Shown: positions 51,755-61,215 of the stretch, in pieces
Numbering within the stretch: position 1 is the stretch's first letter
Layout: every line of letters begins with the position of its first letter
Assembly (NCBI GenBank): GCA_900318175.1
Contig: ONJQ01000005.1
Location: 1-64,000, forward strand
DNA length: 64,000 nt
From: an uncultured Bacteroidales bacterium
GTDB lineage: Bacteria; Bacteroidota; Bacteroidia; Bacteroidales; P3
Reading direction: 5' to 3'
The notes under the pieces: generated by a model
What the model saw: only the letters and a program-made list of their open reading frames with translations
Told to the model about the DNA's origin: nothing
Database searches by the model: none
Position numbers and translations under genes: made by a program

Positions 51755-54322
51755 TTAGCGAACAATCAGCTTCTCAACTTTGCTGAACTGGTTGTTGGTG
51801 ATGCGGACAAAGTAAGCACCCTTGGCAAGATTGCTCAGGTTGATTACGTTGTTGCTTTCAGCATTGATGTTCTGGTTGTAAACCACGCGACCGCTCATGT
51901 CGATAAGAGCGCAGTTGACCATACCGGTAACACCGTCGAGTTTCAGGTTGACCTGAGAGGTGGCGGGGTTGGGCTGGAGGTTCATCTTAACAGCGTCGGC
52001 GATAGGATCGATACCGATGGTCTGACGATTCTCGGAGAAGACGAACTTGACAGTGTGGTCAGCAGCCAGGTTGGAGAAGCGATACTGATAGGTGTAGGAC
52101 TGGTTGACGCTATCATAGAGCTCAAACAGGTTGGGGTCACCTTCTTCAGTCTGTTCATCCCAAGGGAATACCTCGACACCGTCGATGAAGCAATGCTCAA
52201 CATGGCAGCCGTTGGCACTCTCACCGTAGATAACGATGGATGAGCCCTCAGCGGGAGTGAGTTCGGTACCGCAAACTTCCTCACCAGCATAGATGGCAGA
52301 ACCGAAATCGGTGCTGTCGCATTCGATGTTGATATGGACGCGGTTGACGGCCTGAGCGGGACCAACAAGAAGACGAATCATAGGATTGTCTCCGCGGCCT
52401 GCGAAGATGCTGGTACGATCCTGTCTGGTGGGGTCGCCAATGAAGGTCTGGTAGCCATTGGGGGTGAAGAAGTGAGAATACTTGGCAGTAGACTCATTGT
52501 TGCGGAAGCGGAGGATGGTGTCGTACTCGTCGGGACGAGAAGGAGAAGCAACACGGTAGCTGCCTTGAGCCTCGTGTGCAAGGGCGAAGTAACCGTCTTC
52601 CTCCATGCTGTAACCAACACGGAAAGTGGTGTTGGGGGTCAGAGCGGGCTGTTCGGGGAAGTTGATGATGACAGTGTTGTACTGACCCAGCTCACGGTAA
52701 CCATTGGAGTTACGGCCAATAACGGTGCTGTCGTTGACATCAGCAGCGGTGATTTCCTTCACGTTGGCACCGGTAAGAATGTTACGGAAACGAACTTCGC
52801 CACCATCGTACTCATCCTGCATCAGAATAGCAGAAATCTTGGAACCGGTGTTGTGGAAGTTGGTGACAGGGGAAGCAACCAGCTCAACGCCACGGATGAC
52901 CCAACCTTCGGGGACAACAGCGTCAGTGGTGTAGCGTGAGGTCACGAAGTAACCAGTGGAGTAGTAGTGAACGTCTTCACGATCTTCGGTCACATACCAA
53001 TTTCCGCCAGACTGAACCCAACCATACAGCCAATGGTTAGTGGGAGTATAAACGAGGACACCATTGTCATGGCCCCAACGATAGAAACCGTCGGTGAGGG
53101 GAGTAACATTGTAGTACATGGTGTCATAGTTGAGGGTGAGAGCGTCGCTGCTGACAGTGGCATACATATAGTTGTCACCAACAGTGCTGGTGGGCAGGTT
53201 GATACCTGTGCCATTGGGGCTGTGGGTGATGTAGCCATACCAACCACGATAGTCGAGAGAGTCTAAGAGCAGCCAACCATACTTGTCGACAACAATACCT
53301 TTGGTGGCCCCAGTGGGGAGAGACTGGTTGTTGAAGGAGGCAATTGTGGTCTCAGTGTCCTGAGCGGCATTGAGGTGGTGGAGAGTAGCGGTAACGTTGT
53401 TGCGAACGTTGGAACCATTGTTTTCAACGAGGCTGTACCAAGCGGGGTTGATTTGGAGACCTTCGGGGATGAGGCCGTAGTTACCCTCGACATACTCGTC
53501 GGCGAACTGACGCATGCGGTCGGCTTCGCAAGAGATGATGCTGACATCGTCGAGAATCCAAACATAACCGTAGGAGTTACCACGCTCGCCAATGCACTGC
53601 CAACGAACACGGACGCTCAAGCTGCTGGAACCTGCAGCGGCGAGAGGCAGAGTGTAACGGTAGAAACCTCTCAAAGCAGAGTTGACCTGAACGTCGACAC
53701 CACCAATGTTGACCTCGGTGGAAACCCAAGTGGAACCGTTGTTGATAGAGTAGTCAACATAGTTCTGATCATAGTATTTCTGATACCACTGATAGAAGCG
53801 GATGTCGAGGACAGTGGCAGCGGAAGCATCGATGTTGTCGATACGGATGAAAGCGTTGAAGTTACCCGAGTTAGGAGTGGTCTGATCCAACATGTCCATG
53901 AACATGAAGCCATTCTCAGCAGAAGAGACAGAGGAGTCGGCCAAGTTGCGGAAAGTGTTGGCGAAAGAAGTAACATCTCCACCGCCGAACCAACGGACAA
54001 CAGTAGGATAGGTTTCAGCCTGAGATTCGAGGGTAGACTGCTCAACATTGGGGATACGGCGCCACTGAGCGTAGTCAAAGTTCTGGCTGTGGGCAGCAGC
54101 ACCGGTGGTGACGATACCAGTGGTGTAGTCGAGGTTGTCGCCGCTGAAGTCGACATACTTGAGAACAGTTTCATCCTTTGTGAAGATGGAGCTGTTACTG
54201 TTCTGAGTAATGACAGCCTTGGAGGCAGCCTTAACTTCACGTCCTTGGTAAGGAGTGGCCGTCTGTGCGAAAGCGATGGATCCACACAGGGCAAAAGTTA
54301 GAACCATTAATGTTTTTTTCAT
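51755..54322 (-). CDS. T9SS-secreted surface protein, paralogue 2
   Basis: The 855-residue protein has a signal peptide (MKKTLMVLTFALCGSIAFAQ) and the same architecture as paralogue 1: the jelly-roll-like half (FNAFIRIDNIDASAATVLDI), PEGWVIRGVELVASPVTNFH, and a type A sorting domain (VKMNLQPNPATSQVNLKLDG, GAYFVRITNNQFSKVEKLIV). Both share the EQPALTPNT...RVGYSMEEDG segment. The highest divergence is in the central loops (for example around residues 405-430 and 620-650). I chose the ATG at 54322 on the signal peptide. Function is unknown; a surface-attached binding protein is likely. Confidence 0.9.
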   Translation of the reverse strand: MKKTLMVLTFALCGSIAFAQTATPYQGREVKAASKAVITQNSNSSIFTKDETVLKYVDFSGDNLDYTTGIVTTGAAAHSQNFDYAQWRRIPNVEQSTLESQAETYPTVVRWFGGGDVTSFANTFRNLADSSVSSAENGFMFMDMLDQTTPNSGNFNAFIRIDNIDASAATVLDIRFYQWYQKYYDQNYVDYSINNGSTWVSTEVNIGGVDVQVNSALRGFYRYTLPLAAAGSSSLSVRVRWQCIGERGNSYGYVWILDDVSIISCEADRMRQFADEYVEGNYGLIPEGLQINPAWYSLVENNGSNVRNNVTATLHHLNAAQDTETTIASFNNQSLPTGATKGIVVDKYGWLLLDSLDYRGWYGYITHSPNGTGINLPTSTVGDNYMYATVSSDALTLNYDTMYYNVTPLTDGFYRWGHDNGVLVYTPTNHWLYGWVQSGGNWYVTEDREDVHYYSTGYFVTSRYTTDAVVPEGWVIRGVELVASPVTNFHNTGSKISAILMQDEYDGGEVRFRNILTGANVKEITAADVNDSTVIGRNSNGYRELGQYNTVIINFPEQPALTPNTTFRVGYSMEEDGYFALAHEAQGSYRVASPSRPDEYDTILRFRNNESTAKYSHFFTPNGYQTFIGDPTRQDRTSIFAGRGDNPMIRLLVGPAQAVNRVHINIECDSTDFGSAIYAGEEVCGTELTPAEGSSIVIYGESANGCHVEHCFIDGVEVFPWDEQTEEGDPNLFELYDSVNQSYTYQYRFSNLAADHTVKFVFSENRQTIGIDPIADAVKMNLQPNPATSQVNLKLDGVTGMVNCALIDMSGRVVYNQNINAESNNVINLSNLAKGAYFVRITNNQFSKVEKLIVR

Positions 54323-54437
54323 TGTTGTTTGTAATTTTGATGAATAATAAATTTCCATTTTAACATAGCCTACAACTCTCTTCCACAACATTTTGCAGTA
54401 TTGTTTGGAGGGCATTCGGGTATATTGTTTTACAATG

Positions 54438-54445
54438 CAAATATA
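54438..54445 (-). promoter_or_regulatory. -7 element of T9SS paralogue 2
   Basis: TATATTTG on the minus strand fits TAnnTTTG; leader of about 110 bases. The adjacent 54446-54617 shows nothing else recognisable. Confidence 0.6.
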
Positions 54446-54617
54446 TATGATTTTTTTGACATGGAAAGTTTTTTTTGGTTTTTTAATTATTTTTCACCCT
54501 TAGCGTAGCAGAATGACGGGGAAGGGTAAGGTGGCGTCGGGAAGAAATGTTAGGGTTGGCACAATAAAAAGTAGAAATGTCAGTTAAAGGGGCGTGAGAA
54601 AAGAAAACAGCAAGACT

Positions 54618-55949
54618 ATGAGGAATAAAATCTATAATATAATCTTTTTAGCCACCATTACAGCACTGATGGCATCATGTGTCGGGGGGAAGAAGGCTAC
54701 AGAGACTAAGAATCCCTACCGAAGGGCTCCGATACGAGAGGTGACCGCGGAGGAGCTGAGCAACGATTCAGCCTTGATCGACGCCACGATGCAGCACCTG
54801 CTGGGGAAGGAGGAGGAGTCGGTGGATATGTACCAAGGGCTGCTGAAGAAGAGCCCCTTGTATTCCCCAGCGCACTATGGGCTGGGGAGACTGTATTTCT
54901 CGATGGGATGGTTGGACAGTGCCCTGTACCACACCCGCAGGGCTTGCGAGCTGGACGACAACAACGCTTGGTACAAAATACAGCTGGCAAGGATATACGA
55001 ACAGATGCGCGACACGAAGAATGTGAAGGCCACATGGGAGGAGCTGGTGAAGAAGTATCCCGACAATACGGACTACTACTACAGCCTGTCGAACGCATAC
55101 CTGTTCTGCAACGATGTGCCGGGGAGCATCGCGGTGTTGGACCGCGTGGAGAAGCGTTTCGGCATCAAAGAGGAGGTGTCGCTACAAAAGCAGAAATTGT
55201 GGAACGCTATCAACAAGCCGGACAAGGCGCGCAAGGAGCTGGAGAAACTGGCAGCAGCAGTGCCATCGGAGCCCCGATACAGCGCCATATTGGCGGAGAG
55301 CTATATGAACGAGAAGAACTACGAGAAGGCTCTACAATATTATAATTACATCTTGGAGACAAATCCAACGGATGAGAACATACACATTTCGCTGGCCTCA
55401 TGCCACCTGGCTATGGGAAACATGCGCGATGCCTACATCCATCTGCGAAAAGGAGTGTTGAACCCAGCGTTACGCTGCCGCGACAGAATGGTGTTCATGA
55501 CGGAGTTTTTGCACAACGAGGCTTTCTTCAACGCCTACGGGAAGAAATGCTTTGCACTGGCTGACAGTATTGCCGGAGGATGCTCAGAGAGCGAGGGGTT
55601 TGCCGTGATGTACGGACAGATGCTGGCAGCACAGGAGCGTTTCCGCGAGGCGGCGGAGCAGTTTAAGACCCATCTGGCCACGGACAAGAGCCAGTATGGG
55701 ATATGGGAGATGCTGCTGATTTGCGAAGGACAGTACGAAGAGGGCGAAGCAGAGATGCTGGAGCATGCACGCCAAGCATCGGAGTTGTTCCCGCTGCACC
55801 TGCGCCCATATCTTATTTTGGCTGAGGGGTACCTGAAGCATGGAAACTGTGAGAAAGCCCGCTTCTACCTTGACCGATGCATGATGATTGCTCCGAACGA
55901 GAAAGCAGTAAAAGACGTGAAACAAAAAATAGAACAGACATGTCGTTAA
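54618..55949 (+). CDS. TPR-repeat lipoprotein
   Basis: The 443-residue protein has a lipoprotein signal (IIFLATITALMASC) and then at least six tetratricopeptide units, for example ALYHTRRACELDDNNAWYKI and ALQYYNYILETNPTDENIHI. Lipidation places it in the envelope, probably on the periplasmic face of a membrane. TPR scaffolds bind partner proteins. The next gene starts inside its last codons, so it is coupled with the DUF4292 lipoprotein. A TPR protein followed by a DUF4292 protein is a recurring Bacteroidota arrangement, often ending with an M23 peptidase, absent here. Start chosen at ATG 54618, on the signal peptide. Confidence 0.88.
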   Translation: MRNKIYNIIFLATITALMASCVGGKKATETKNPYRRAPIREVTAEELSNDSALIDATMQHLLGKEEESVDMYQGLLKKSPLYSPAHYGLGRLYFSMGWLDSALYHTRRACELDDNNAWYKIQLARIYEQMRDTKNVKATWEELVKKYPDNTDYYYSLSNAYLFCNDVPGSIAVLDRVEKRFGIKEEVSLQKQKLWNAINKPDKARKELEKLAAAVPSEPRYSAILAESYMNEKNYEKALQYYNYILETNPTDENIHISLASCHLAMGNMRDAYIHLRKGVLNPALRCRDRMVFMTEFLHNEAFFNAYGKKCFALADSIAGGCSESEGFAVMYGQMLAAQERFREAAEQFKTHLATDKSQYGIWEMLLICEGQYEEGEAEMLEHARQASELFPLHLRPYLILAEGYLKHGNCEKARFYLDRCMMIAPNEKAVKDVKQKIEQTCR

Positions 55950-56452
55950 AGAAACACATACTCCCTATCTTGTTGGGATTAACTATAATGGCCACAGGAT
56001 GCCGCAGCCAACGGGACGGCGCTACAACAGCGGACACAAGCACCCCCACGACGACAAGCGCAAAGCTGTACACAGCCAACTTCAGCGTGAGTACCGATGG
56101 GCTTTCGGCCAACGGGCAGATGAGAATGATGGAGGACAGCATCCTCTGGATTAGTGCCTCGAAGGTGCTGGAACTGGGACGGGCAAAGTTCACGCCCGAC
56201 TCGGTGATGGTGTATGCCACGGTGATGAACCGCTATTTTAAGGGGACTTACGAAGAGCTGTACCGTCGTTTTCAGCTGCGGACGGATTTCAAAACGATGT
56301 CCGAGACGGTGCGTTCAGCCGATGCGGGAGCACGGCTTGCAGAAATGGCAAGACAATTCGGCTTCGATGCCACCATCGTGATGGAACCGTGGAAACAGGT
56401 GGACAACCTGGCCTTCCCCTTTGCAATACCCAAAAGCGTCAAACCGTTATAA
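55940..56452 (+). CDS. DUF4292 lipoprotein (LolB-like), short form
   Basis: The 170-residue protein has the lipobox IMATGC and a half-barrel like that of LolA/LolB-type carriers: LSANGQMRMMEDSILWISAS, LELGRAKFTPDSVMVYATVM. It fits DUF4292 but is shorter than the usual 230-260 residues, lacking part of the second half. Its start overlaps the TPR gene by ten bases. The family is suspected of envelope lipid or lipoprotein handling, which is inference from fold. Confidence 0.78.
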   Translation: MSLKKHILPILLGLTIMATGCRSQRDGATTADTSTPTTTSAKLYTANFSVSTDGLSANGQMRMMEDSILWISASKVLELGRAKFTPDSVMVYATVMNRYFKGTYEELYRRFQLRTDFKTMSETVRSADAGARLAEMARQFGFDATIVMEPWKQVDNLAFPFAIPKSVKPL

Positions 56453-56461
56453 TTAAAGGAT

Positions 56462-57247
56462 ATGAAAAGGAAACTGTTTTTATTACTTATGGCAGTATTG
56501 TTGTCGGCAGGAATGCAGGCACAGACCACGGCAGACTCGCTGAAGATTGACCCGACGAAGGGAGACACCTCCATGGCCGCCTCGATCATTGACAACTATC
56601 TGGGGTATGTAAACTTCAACCACCTGCTGAAAGACAGCATCCTGTTTGTGCAATCGTGGGTGGTGGAACGCGAGCATCCGGAGGACTCAATTAAAATACT
56701 AAGATGGTATGGGGCCAACCGACAGAACCGCATAGAGATGTGGCAAAATGGACGTATGGAGGATGCATACTATTCTGACGGAAAGAAGCTGTTCAAGCGA
56801 TTCTCACGGACCTACCGCACATGGCGAAACATGTCGCAACCTTCATACTATGACAACACCATGGCACTGGACATACGCGGTGCGCTATACGATTGGCGCA
56901 GCAAAGGTGCTGAAGCATATTACATGGGGCAATACACCTACAATGACCACCCCGCATATAGGGTTTTCGTGATGTCGCCGGGCACCTATGACAGAAATTA
57001 CTTCTTCGAAAAGGAGACAGGACTATTGTTTGTAGTGACGGAGGAGGACCATCTGTTTGGCGATGCAGAACCTGCCTTGGATGCACAACGTGTGGACTGG
57101 AGAGGGTGGCATGAATTCACCCCTTTCAGAGGATGTCTGCTGCCCACAATAGAGTCGTACCAGATTGAGGGGCAATTATTCATTATTCACAACAAATATG
57201 AGATGGTGGCACCGAATAGTGCCTATTTCAACAAAAACGTGTATTGA
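56462..57247 (+). CDS. Exported protein of unknown function
   Basis: The 261-residue product has a signal peptide (MKRKLFLLLMAVLLSAGMQAQ) and a beta-rich body with several Tyr/Trp-rich strands (YRTWRNMSQPSYYDN, GQYTYNDHPAYRVFVMSP). Strand spacing is reminiscent of LolA/LolB-like half-barrels, so it could be a partner of the DUF4292 protein nine bases upstream. I cannot name the family. tadA begins two bases after its stop. Confidence 0.65.
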   Translation: MKRKLFLLLMAVLLSAGMQAQTTADSLKIDPTKGDTSMAASIIDNYLGYVNFNHLLKDSILFVQSWVVEREHPEDSIKILRWYGANRQNRIEMWQNGRMEDAYYSDGKKLFKRFSRTYRTWRNMSQPSYYDNTMALDIRGALYDWRSKGAEAYYMGQYTYNDHPAYRVFVMSPGTYDRNYFFEKETGLLFVVTEEDHLFGDAEPALDAQRVDWRGWHEFTPFRGCLLPTIESYQIEGQLFIIHNKYEMVAPNSAYFNKNVY

Positions 57248-57249
57248 GC

Positions 57250-57699
57250 ATGAGCCTTTTCGACAATCCTGATGAATATTATATGCAGCAGGCTCTGCGC
57301 GAGGCCCGTACGGCTTTCGACGAGGACGAGATACCCGTGGGCGCTGTGATAGTGGGCAACGAGCGCATCATTGCACGTGCACACAACAACACGGAAAGGC
57401 TGCACGACGTGACAGCCCATGCCGAGATGCTGGCCTTCACGGCAGCAACCAACATGCTTGATGCCAAATACCTGACGGAATGCACGCTTTATGTAACCCT
57501 TGAGCCCTGTGTGATGTGCGCTGGCGCGGCTGGATGGACTCAGATAGGACGCATCGTATACGGGGCTTCTGACCCCAAACGCGGTTTCGAACGCCTTGGA
57601 CGTGGAATGTTGCACCCGAAGACAAAGGTGGAGAGCGGCGTGTTGAAAGTGGAGTGCGAAGCCTTGCTGAAAGAGTTTTTCATAAAGAAAAGACAATAG
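57250..57699 (+). CDS. tadA: tRNA-specific adenosine deaminase TadA
   Basis: The 149-residue zinc deaminase converts A34 of tRNA-Arg(ACG) to inosine. The zinc and proton-relay motif is TAHAEMLAF and the second zinc motif EPCVMCAGA. Length is normal. A TTG two codons earlier is also in frame; the ATG at 57250 is preferred. Confidence 0.94.
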   Translation: MSLFDNPDEYYMQQALREARTAFDEDEIPVGAVIVGNERIIARAHNNTERLHDVTAHAEMLAFTAATNMLDAKYLTECTLYVTLEPCVMCAGAAGWTQIGRIVYGASDPKRGFERLGRGMLHPKTKVESGVLKVECEALLKEFFIKKRQ

Positions 57700-57732
57700 A
57701 TTTCTCATCTCACCCATCACAACACAAGGATC

Positions 57733-58881
57733 ATGAAAGATTTTTTATCAAAGAACATCTCCACAACCCTGAACCCCACTAAAAGAATAGAATGGATAGA
57801 CGCATTGCGTGGGTTCACTATGATACTGGTGGTGTTTTCACATATTGAGGTCTTTGGATTCGGGATACCCAGCAACACGGTAAACAGTTTCTTCTCACAG
57901 TTCAGAATGCCACTGTTCTTCTTCATCAGTGGGTTTATTGCTTTCCGCGCAGGTGAGGTATGGGACAGGAAGTACTATACCCGTCAGATGTTGAAGAAGA
58001 TGCGGATACAAATAATCCCCACATTGTTTTTTGGACTGCTCTTCTCCATCACCGTTTTCTCCCACTTGCACAACCAAACACCCTCCAGCAGCATTTTGAT
58101 GTTCATTGACAATCCCGCCAAACTGGGATACTGGTTTACTATCGCACTGTTGGCAATGTTTGTCGTCTACTACACGCTGTCATTTGCTCTTGCCCGATGC
58201 AAACTATCAACAAGACAGGTGGTATTGGCAGCCATAGCCCTAATCCTCTATCTGATAACACTGGCAGGAAGTACTACCATATATAGCTATCCCGTGGCTC
58301 GATGGTTTAGCATTTTCAACTTTATGCTTTACTTTCAATTCTTTGTGTTTGGCAATATCTTTGCCTGTTATCAGGAGCGTATCTTTCGCTTTCTTCAACG
58401 CCCCAACATCATAGCCGTAATCATCCTGTTGTTATTTGGGCTCTTTATAGTCAATAGTTTCATTAAATCCTCCAGTCTGATAGATTCTTTAGTTTGGCGA
58501 GTAGTCAGTAAAATGCTTGTGGAGGTGATCCGTTATTTGGGGATCCTCAGTGTGGTGTCTGCTTTCAGACATTACGAGCACTCCTTCTCTTCAAATACCC
58601 GCATTGGGCGCAGTCTTCAATATATAGGGAAACGGACACTCGACGTATATTTGCTACACTATTTCCTTATACCTCAACTGCCTATGGTGGGCGATTTCTT
58701 CATGAAAGCAGAGAATACCGTACTTCTTGCTACTTGTGCCACGATTCTCGCGTTGCTTGTGATTGCCTTCTGTCTGATGATTAGCAACTTTATCCGAACC
58801 AGCCCTACCCTGGCCTATTACCTGTTCGGGGTGAAGAAAAACAAGCAAGGCACCCCAGCTTCAAACATTGACTTGAAATAA
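57733..58881 (+). CDS. Membrane acyltransferase (acyltransferase 3 family)
   Basis: The 382-residue protein has about ten membrane spans. It opens with the family signature RIEWIDALRGFTMILVVFSH, including the catalytic Arg and His, followed by FFFISGF. Members O-acetylate or succinylate surface polysaccharides or lipids. The substrate is unknown. The sequence is more AT-rich than its neighbours, which may point to transfer. It stands alone between tadA and the nucleotidyltransferase gene. Confidence 0.88.
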   Translation: MKDFLSKNISTTLNPTKRIEWIDALRGFTMILVVFSHIEVFGFGIPSNTVNSFFSQFRMPLFFFISGFIAFRAGEVWDRKYYTRQMLKKMRIQIIPTLFFGLLFSITVFSHLHNQTPSSSILMFIDNPAKLGYWFTIALLAMFVVYYTLSFALARCKLSTRQVVLAAIALILYLITLAGSTTIYSYPVARWFSIFNFMLYFQFFVFGNIFACYQERIFRFLQRPNIIAVIILLLFGLFIVNSFIKSSSLIDSLVWRVVSKMLVEVIRYLGILSVVSAFRHYEHSFSSNTRIGRSLQYIGKRTLDVYLLHYFLIPQLPMVGDFFMKAENTVLLATCATILALLVIAFCLMISNFIRTSPTLAYYLFGVKKNKQGTPASNIDLK

Positions 58882-58912
58882 ACAAATAAAACAACATAAA
58901 AAACACAATAAT

Positions 58913-59803
58913 ATGCAACCTACATTATTAGTTCTTGCTGCCGGAATGGGCAGCCGATATGGCGGTCTGAAACAAATGGACGGACTGGGCCCCAATGGTG
59001 AAATCATCATGGACTATTCCATCAACGATGCTATCCGCGCCGGTTTCGGGAAAGTGGTCTTTGTTATCCGCCACAGCTTCGAAAAGGAATTCAAGGAAAA
59101 AATCAATGCTGAACATTTCGGCAACCGCATAGCCGTGGAATATGTCTTCCAGGAGCTAGACTGCCTGCCAGAGGGTTTCAGCGTACCCGAGGGCCGCGAG
59201 AAGCCTTGGGGAACCAACCATGCAATCCTGATGGCAAAGGATGCCATCCACGAGCCTTTCGCCATCATCAATGCTGACGATTTCTACGGACGGGACGCAT
59301 TCCAAGTGATGGCAGACCATCTGCGCACCCTCGATGGGACAAAAGGTCAATACTGCATGGTGGGTTATAGACTAGAAAACACGCTGAGCGAGAACGGCAC
59401 CGTGTCCCGCGGAGTGTGCGAAGTGGATGCAAACGGTCTGCTTGCCGGCATGACGGAGCGGACCAGCATCGGTCGCACAGCCAATGGGATTGAGTACAAA
59501 GATACTGACGGGTCGATGCATCCCCTTTCTCCCGATGCAACCGTGTCCATGAATCTGTTCGGCTTCACACCAGACTACTTTGTGGAGAGCGAGAAGTTGT
59601 TCTTAACCTTCCTGCGCGAGCATGGCACCGAGATGAAATCGGAATACTACATCCCATACGCTGTCAATACGTTCATCAACAATGGATACGCCACTATGCG
59701 AGTGCTGAAGACCACTGCCCAGTGGTTCGGCGTCACATACAAAGAGGACCGTCCCATCGTGGTTGAGCGACTGAAAAGACTGCATGACGAGGGAGTTTAT
59801 TGA
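58913..59803 (+). CDS. Sugar nucleotidyltransferase
   Basis: The 296-residue enzyme has the nucleotide-binding motif LLVLAAGMGSRYGGLKQMDG, the acceptor motif AIINADDFYGRDAFQVM, and a C-terminal region NTFINNGYATMRVLKT. It belongs to the NTP_transferase family (UDP-glucose/glucose-1-phosphate thymidylyltransferase-like). Many Bacteroidota carry this stand-alone form; the sugar is not determined. The stop overlaps the next gene by 20 bases. Confidence 0.88.
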   Translation: MQPTLLVLAAGMGSRYGGLKQMDGLGPNGEIIMDYSINDAIRAGFGKVVFVIRHSFEKEFKEKINAEHFGNRIAVEYVFQELDCLPEGFSVPEGREKPWGTNHAILMAKDAIHEPFAIINADDFYGRDAFQVMADHLRTLDGTKGQYCMVGYRLENTLSENGTVSRGVCEVDANGLLAGMTERTSIGRTANGIEYKDTDGSMHPLSPDATVSMNLFGFTPDYFVESEKLFLTFLREHGTEMKSEYYIPYAVNTFINNGYATMRVLKTTAQWFGVTYKEDRPIVVERLKRLHDEGVY

Positions 59804-60980
59804 TTTTGTAAGGGCACACTTAACGGAGGATACCTCGCGCCTGCTGCTGTCGGCTGCGAGGTATCCTTCTATTGATATGCACGACGCCGTACAGCAGATT
59901 GAAGGATTGCGCACCGCACGGGAAAAATGGCCATCGTTGCTGCAATATGACGGGTTCCGCTACCCCCCTCGACTCAACCGAGAACAGAGTTCTTCGGAAC
60001 AGACTGCTAAGTACAAAGCCGATGTAGCAAAAGTATTATGCGATGACAGGCTCTCCATCTCTATAGCCGACCTTACTGGCGGGATGGGCATAGACAGCCT
60101 TGCCTTTGCCCAGGAAGGGACCTGCAAGACCACGGTGGATTACGTAGAACAAAGTCCTGAACTATGCACCTTGATGGAGCAGAATATACAAGCTATGGGG
60201 ACAGACAACCTTACCGTTCATCAAGGGGACAGCCTTGTCTGGCTGACCGAAACTAATCGCAAATTCGACATCATTTATATTGATCCTGCCCGTCGTTCCT
60301 CGTCGGGACGGAAAGTGACAGCCTTTGAGGATTGCGAACCCAACATTCTGCAACAGATGCCCCTTTTGCTATCGCACTGCCAATGGCTGATGGTGAAGGC
60401 TTCGCCCATGATTGACCTCAATCTGGCACAATCCCAATTAGGAGTGGTATCCCAAGTGCATATCATCTCAGTGAAAGGAGAGTGCAAGGAGGTTCTGTTT
60501 GTGTGCGGCGATCATGATGGCGAGACAACAATCCACTGCACTTCTATACAAGCCGTCGGCACATGCGAATGCACTTTTACAAAGAGCCAAGAAGCCACAG
60601 CCGAACCCGTGTTCTGCAGTCATGTGAAACGTTTCCTCTTCGAGCCCGATGCCGCCCTGATGAAAGGTGGCCCATTCAACCTGCTCTGCCAATGGACAGA
60701 CATGGAGAAGCTGGCCCGCAATACCCATCTTTACACAGCAGACCATTATCCCGAAACAGTTGCGGGACGTACATTCCGTGTGCTAAAAGAGATCAAACCC
60801 ACACGCAAAGAGATAGCCACCGCCATACCCTGCGGGAAAGCACATGTGGTGACCCGCAACTACCCCATCGAAGCAGCCACCCTGCAACGCCAATTAGGCC
60901 TCAAAGAAGGCGGCGACCTGTTTGTCGTGGCCACCACCGTCGGCCAGCACAAAACAGCCTTACTTTGCAGTCTGCCCTGA
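59784..60980 (+). CDS. Class I methyltransferase with THUMP-like C-terminal domain
   Basis: The 398-residue protein has a SAM site (IADLTGGMGIDSLAF), IIYIDPARRSSSGRKVTAF resembling the DPPR-type catalytic motif, and a C-terminal THUMP-like domain ending in VATTVGQHKTALLCSL. It fits a Bacteroidota family thought to methylate RNA; the target is not known. It begins within the last 20 bases of the nucleotidyltransferase gene, so the two are translationally coupled, a functionally unobvious pair. Confidence 0.85.
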   Translation: MTREFIDFVRAHLTEDTSRLLLSAARYPSIDMHDAVQQIEGLRTAREKWPSLLQYDGFRYPPRLNREQSSSEQTAKYKADVAKVLCDDRLSISIADLTGGMGIDSLAFAQEGTCKTTVDYVEQSPELCTLMEQNIQAMGTDNLTVHQGDSLVWLTETNRKFDIIYIDPARRSSSGRKVTAFEDCEPNILQQMPLLLSHCQWLMVKASPMIDLNLAQSQLGVVSQVHIISVKGECKEVLFVCGDHDGETTIHCTSIQAVGTCECTFTKSQEATAEPVFCSHVKRFLFEPDAALMKGGPFNLLCQWTDMEKLARNTHLYTADHYPETVAGRTFRVLKEIKPTRKEIATAIPCGKAHVVTRNYPIEAATLQRQLGLKEGGDLFVVATTVGQHKTALLCSLP

Positions 60981-61017
60981 AGAGGAAAGCACTTTTTATA
61001 GAGAAAGTGAAAAAATA

Positions 61018-61049
61018 TTTGGCTGGTTGAAAAAATGTTCGTAACTTTG
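61018..61049 (+). promoter_or_regulatory. Promoter of the rplM-rpsI operon
   Basis: TTTG and TAACTTTG are separated by 20 bases, fitting the Bacteroidota consensus. The predicted start leaves a leader of about 160 bases. Confidence 0.75.
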
Positions 61050-61054
61050 CAGTC

Positions 61055-61215
61055 TCCAAAAATGGTGCAAAAATGCTTGATTTACCCGTTCAAAGCATTC
61101 TGCATCAAGTTGATAAACAGGTAGGCCGTATATCCGTCGACGGCCGAAAAGTTGTTCAATCGGAGGAGTTATCAACAAGAAAACAAAAAAAACACCATCG
61201 TTAGTAAAATAAAAA
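61055..61215 (+). promoter_or_regulatory. Structured leader of rplM, candidate L13 autoregulatory RNA
   Basis: Three pairings are visible: CTTGAT (61076) with ATCAAG (61104); an outer GTTGATAA (61109) with TTATCAAC (61169); and inside it GGCCGT (61124) with ACGGCC (61140). An alternative pairing AATGCTT (61072) with AAGCATT (61093) competes with the first. Ribosomal protein operons commonly use such leaders for feedback by the protein itself, and L13 leaders have been proposed in Bacteroidia. A 43-codon ORF (61073-61204) also spans it and could be a leader peptide or chance. Confidence 0.55.

Noticed and set aside
48910-54322. Diversity-generating retroelement acting on the T9SS paralogues
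   Set aside because: No reverse transcriptase or template/variable repeat pair is visible; similarity is spread over the whole proteins.
61073-61204. 43-aa protein-coding gene before rplM
   Set aside because: Not listed as a gene because the stretch is better explained as a structured leader; kept only as a possible leader peptide.
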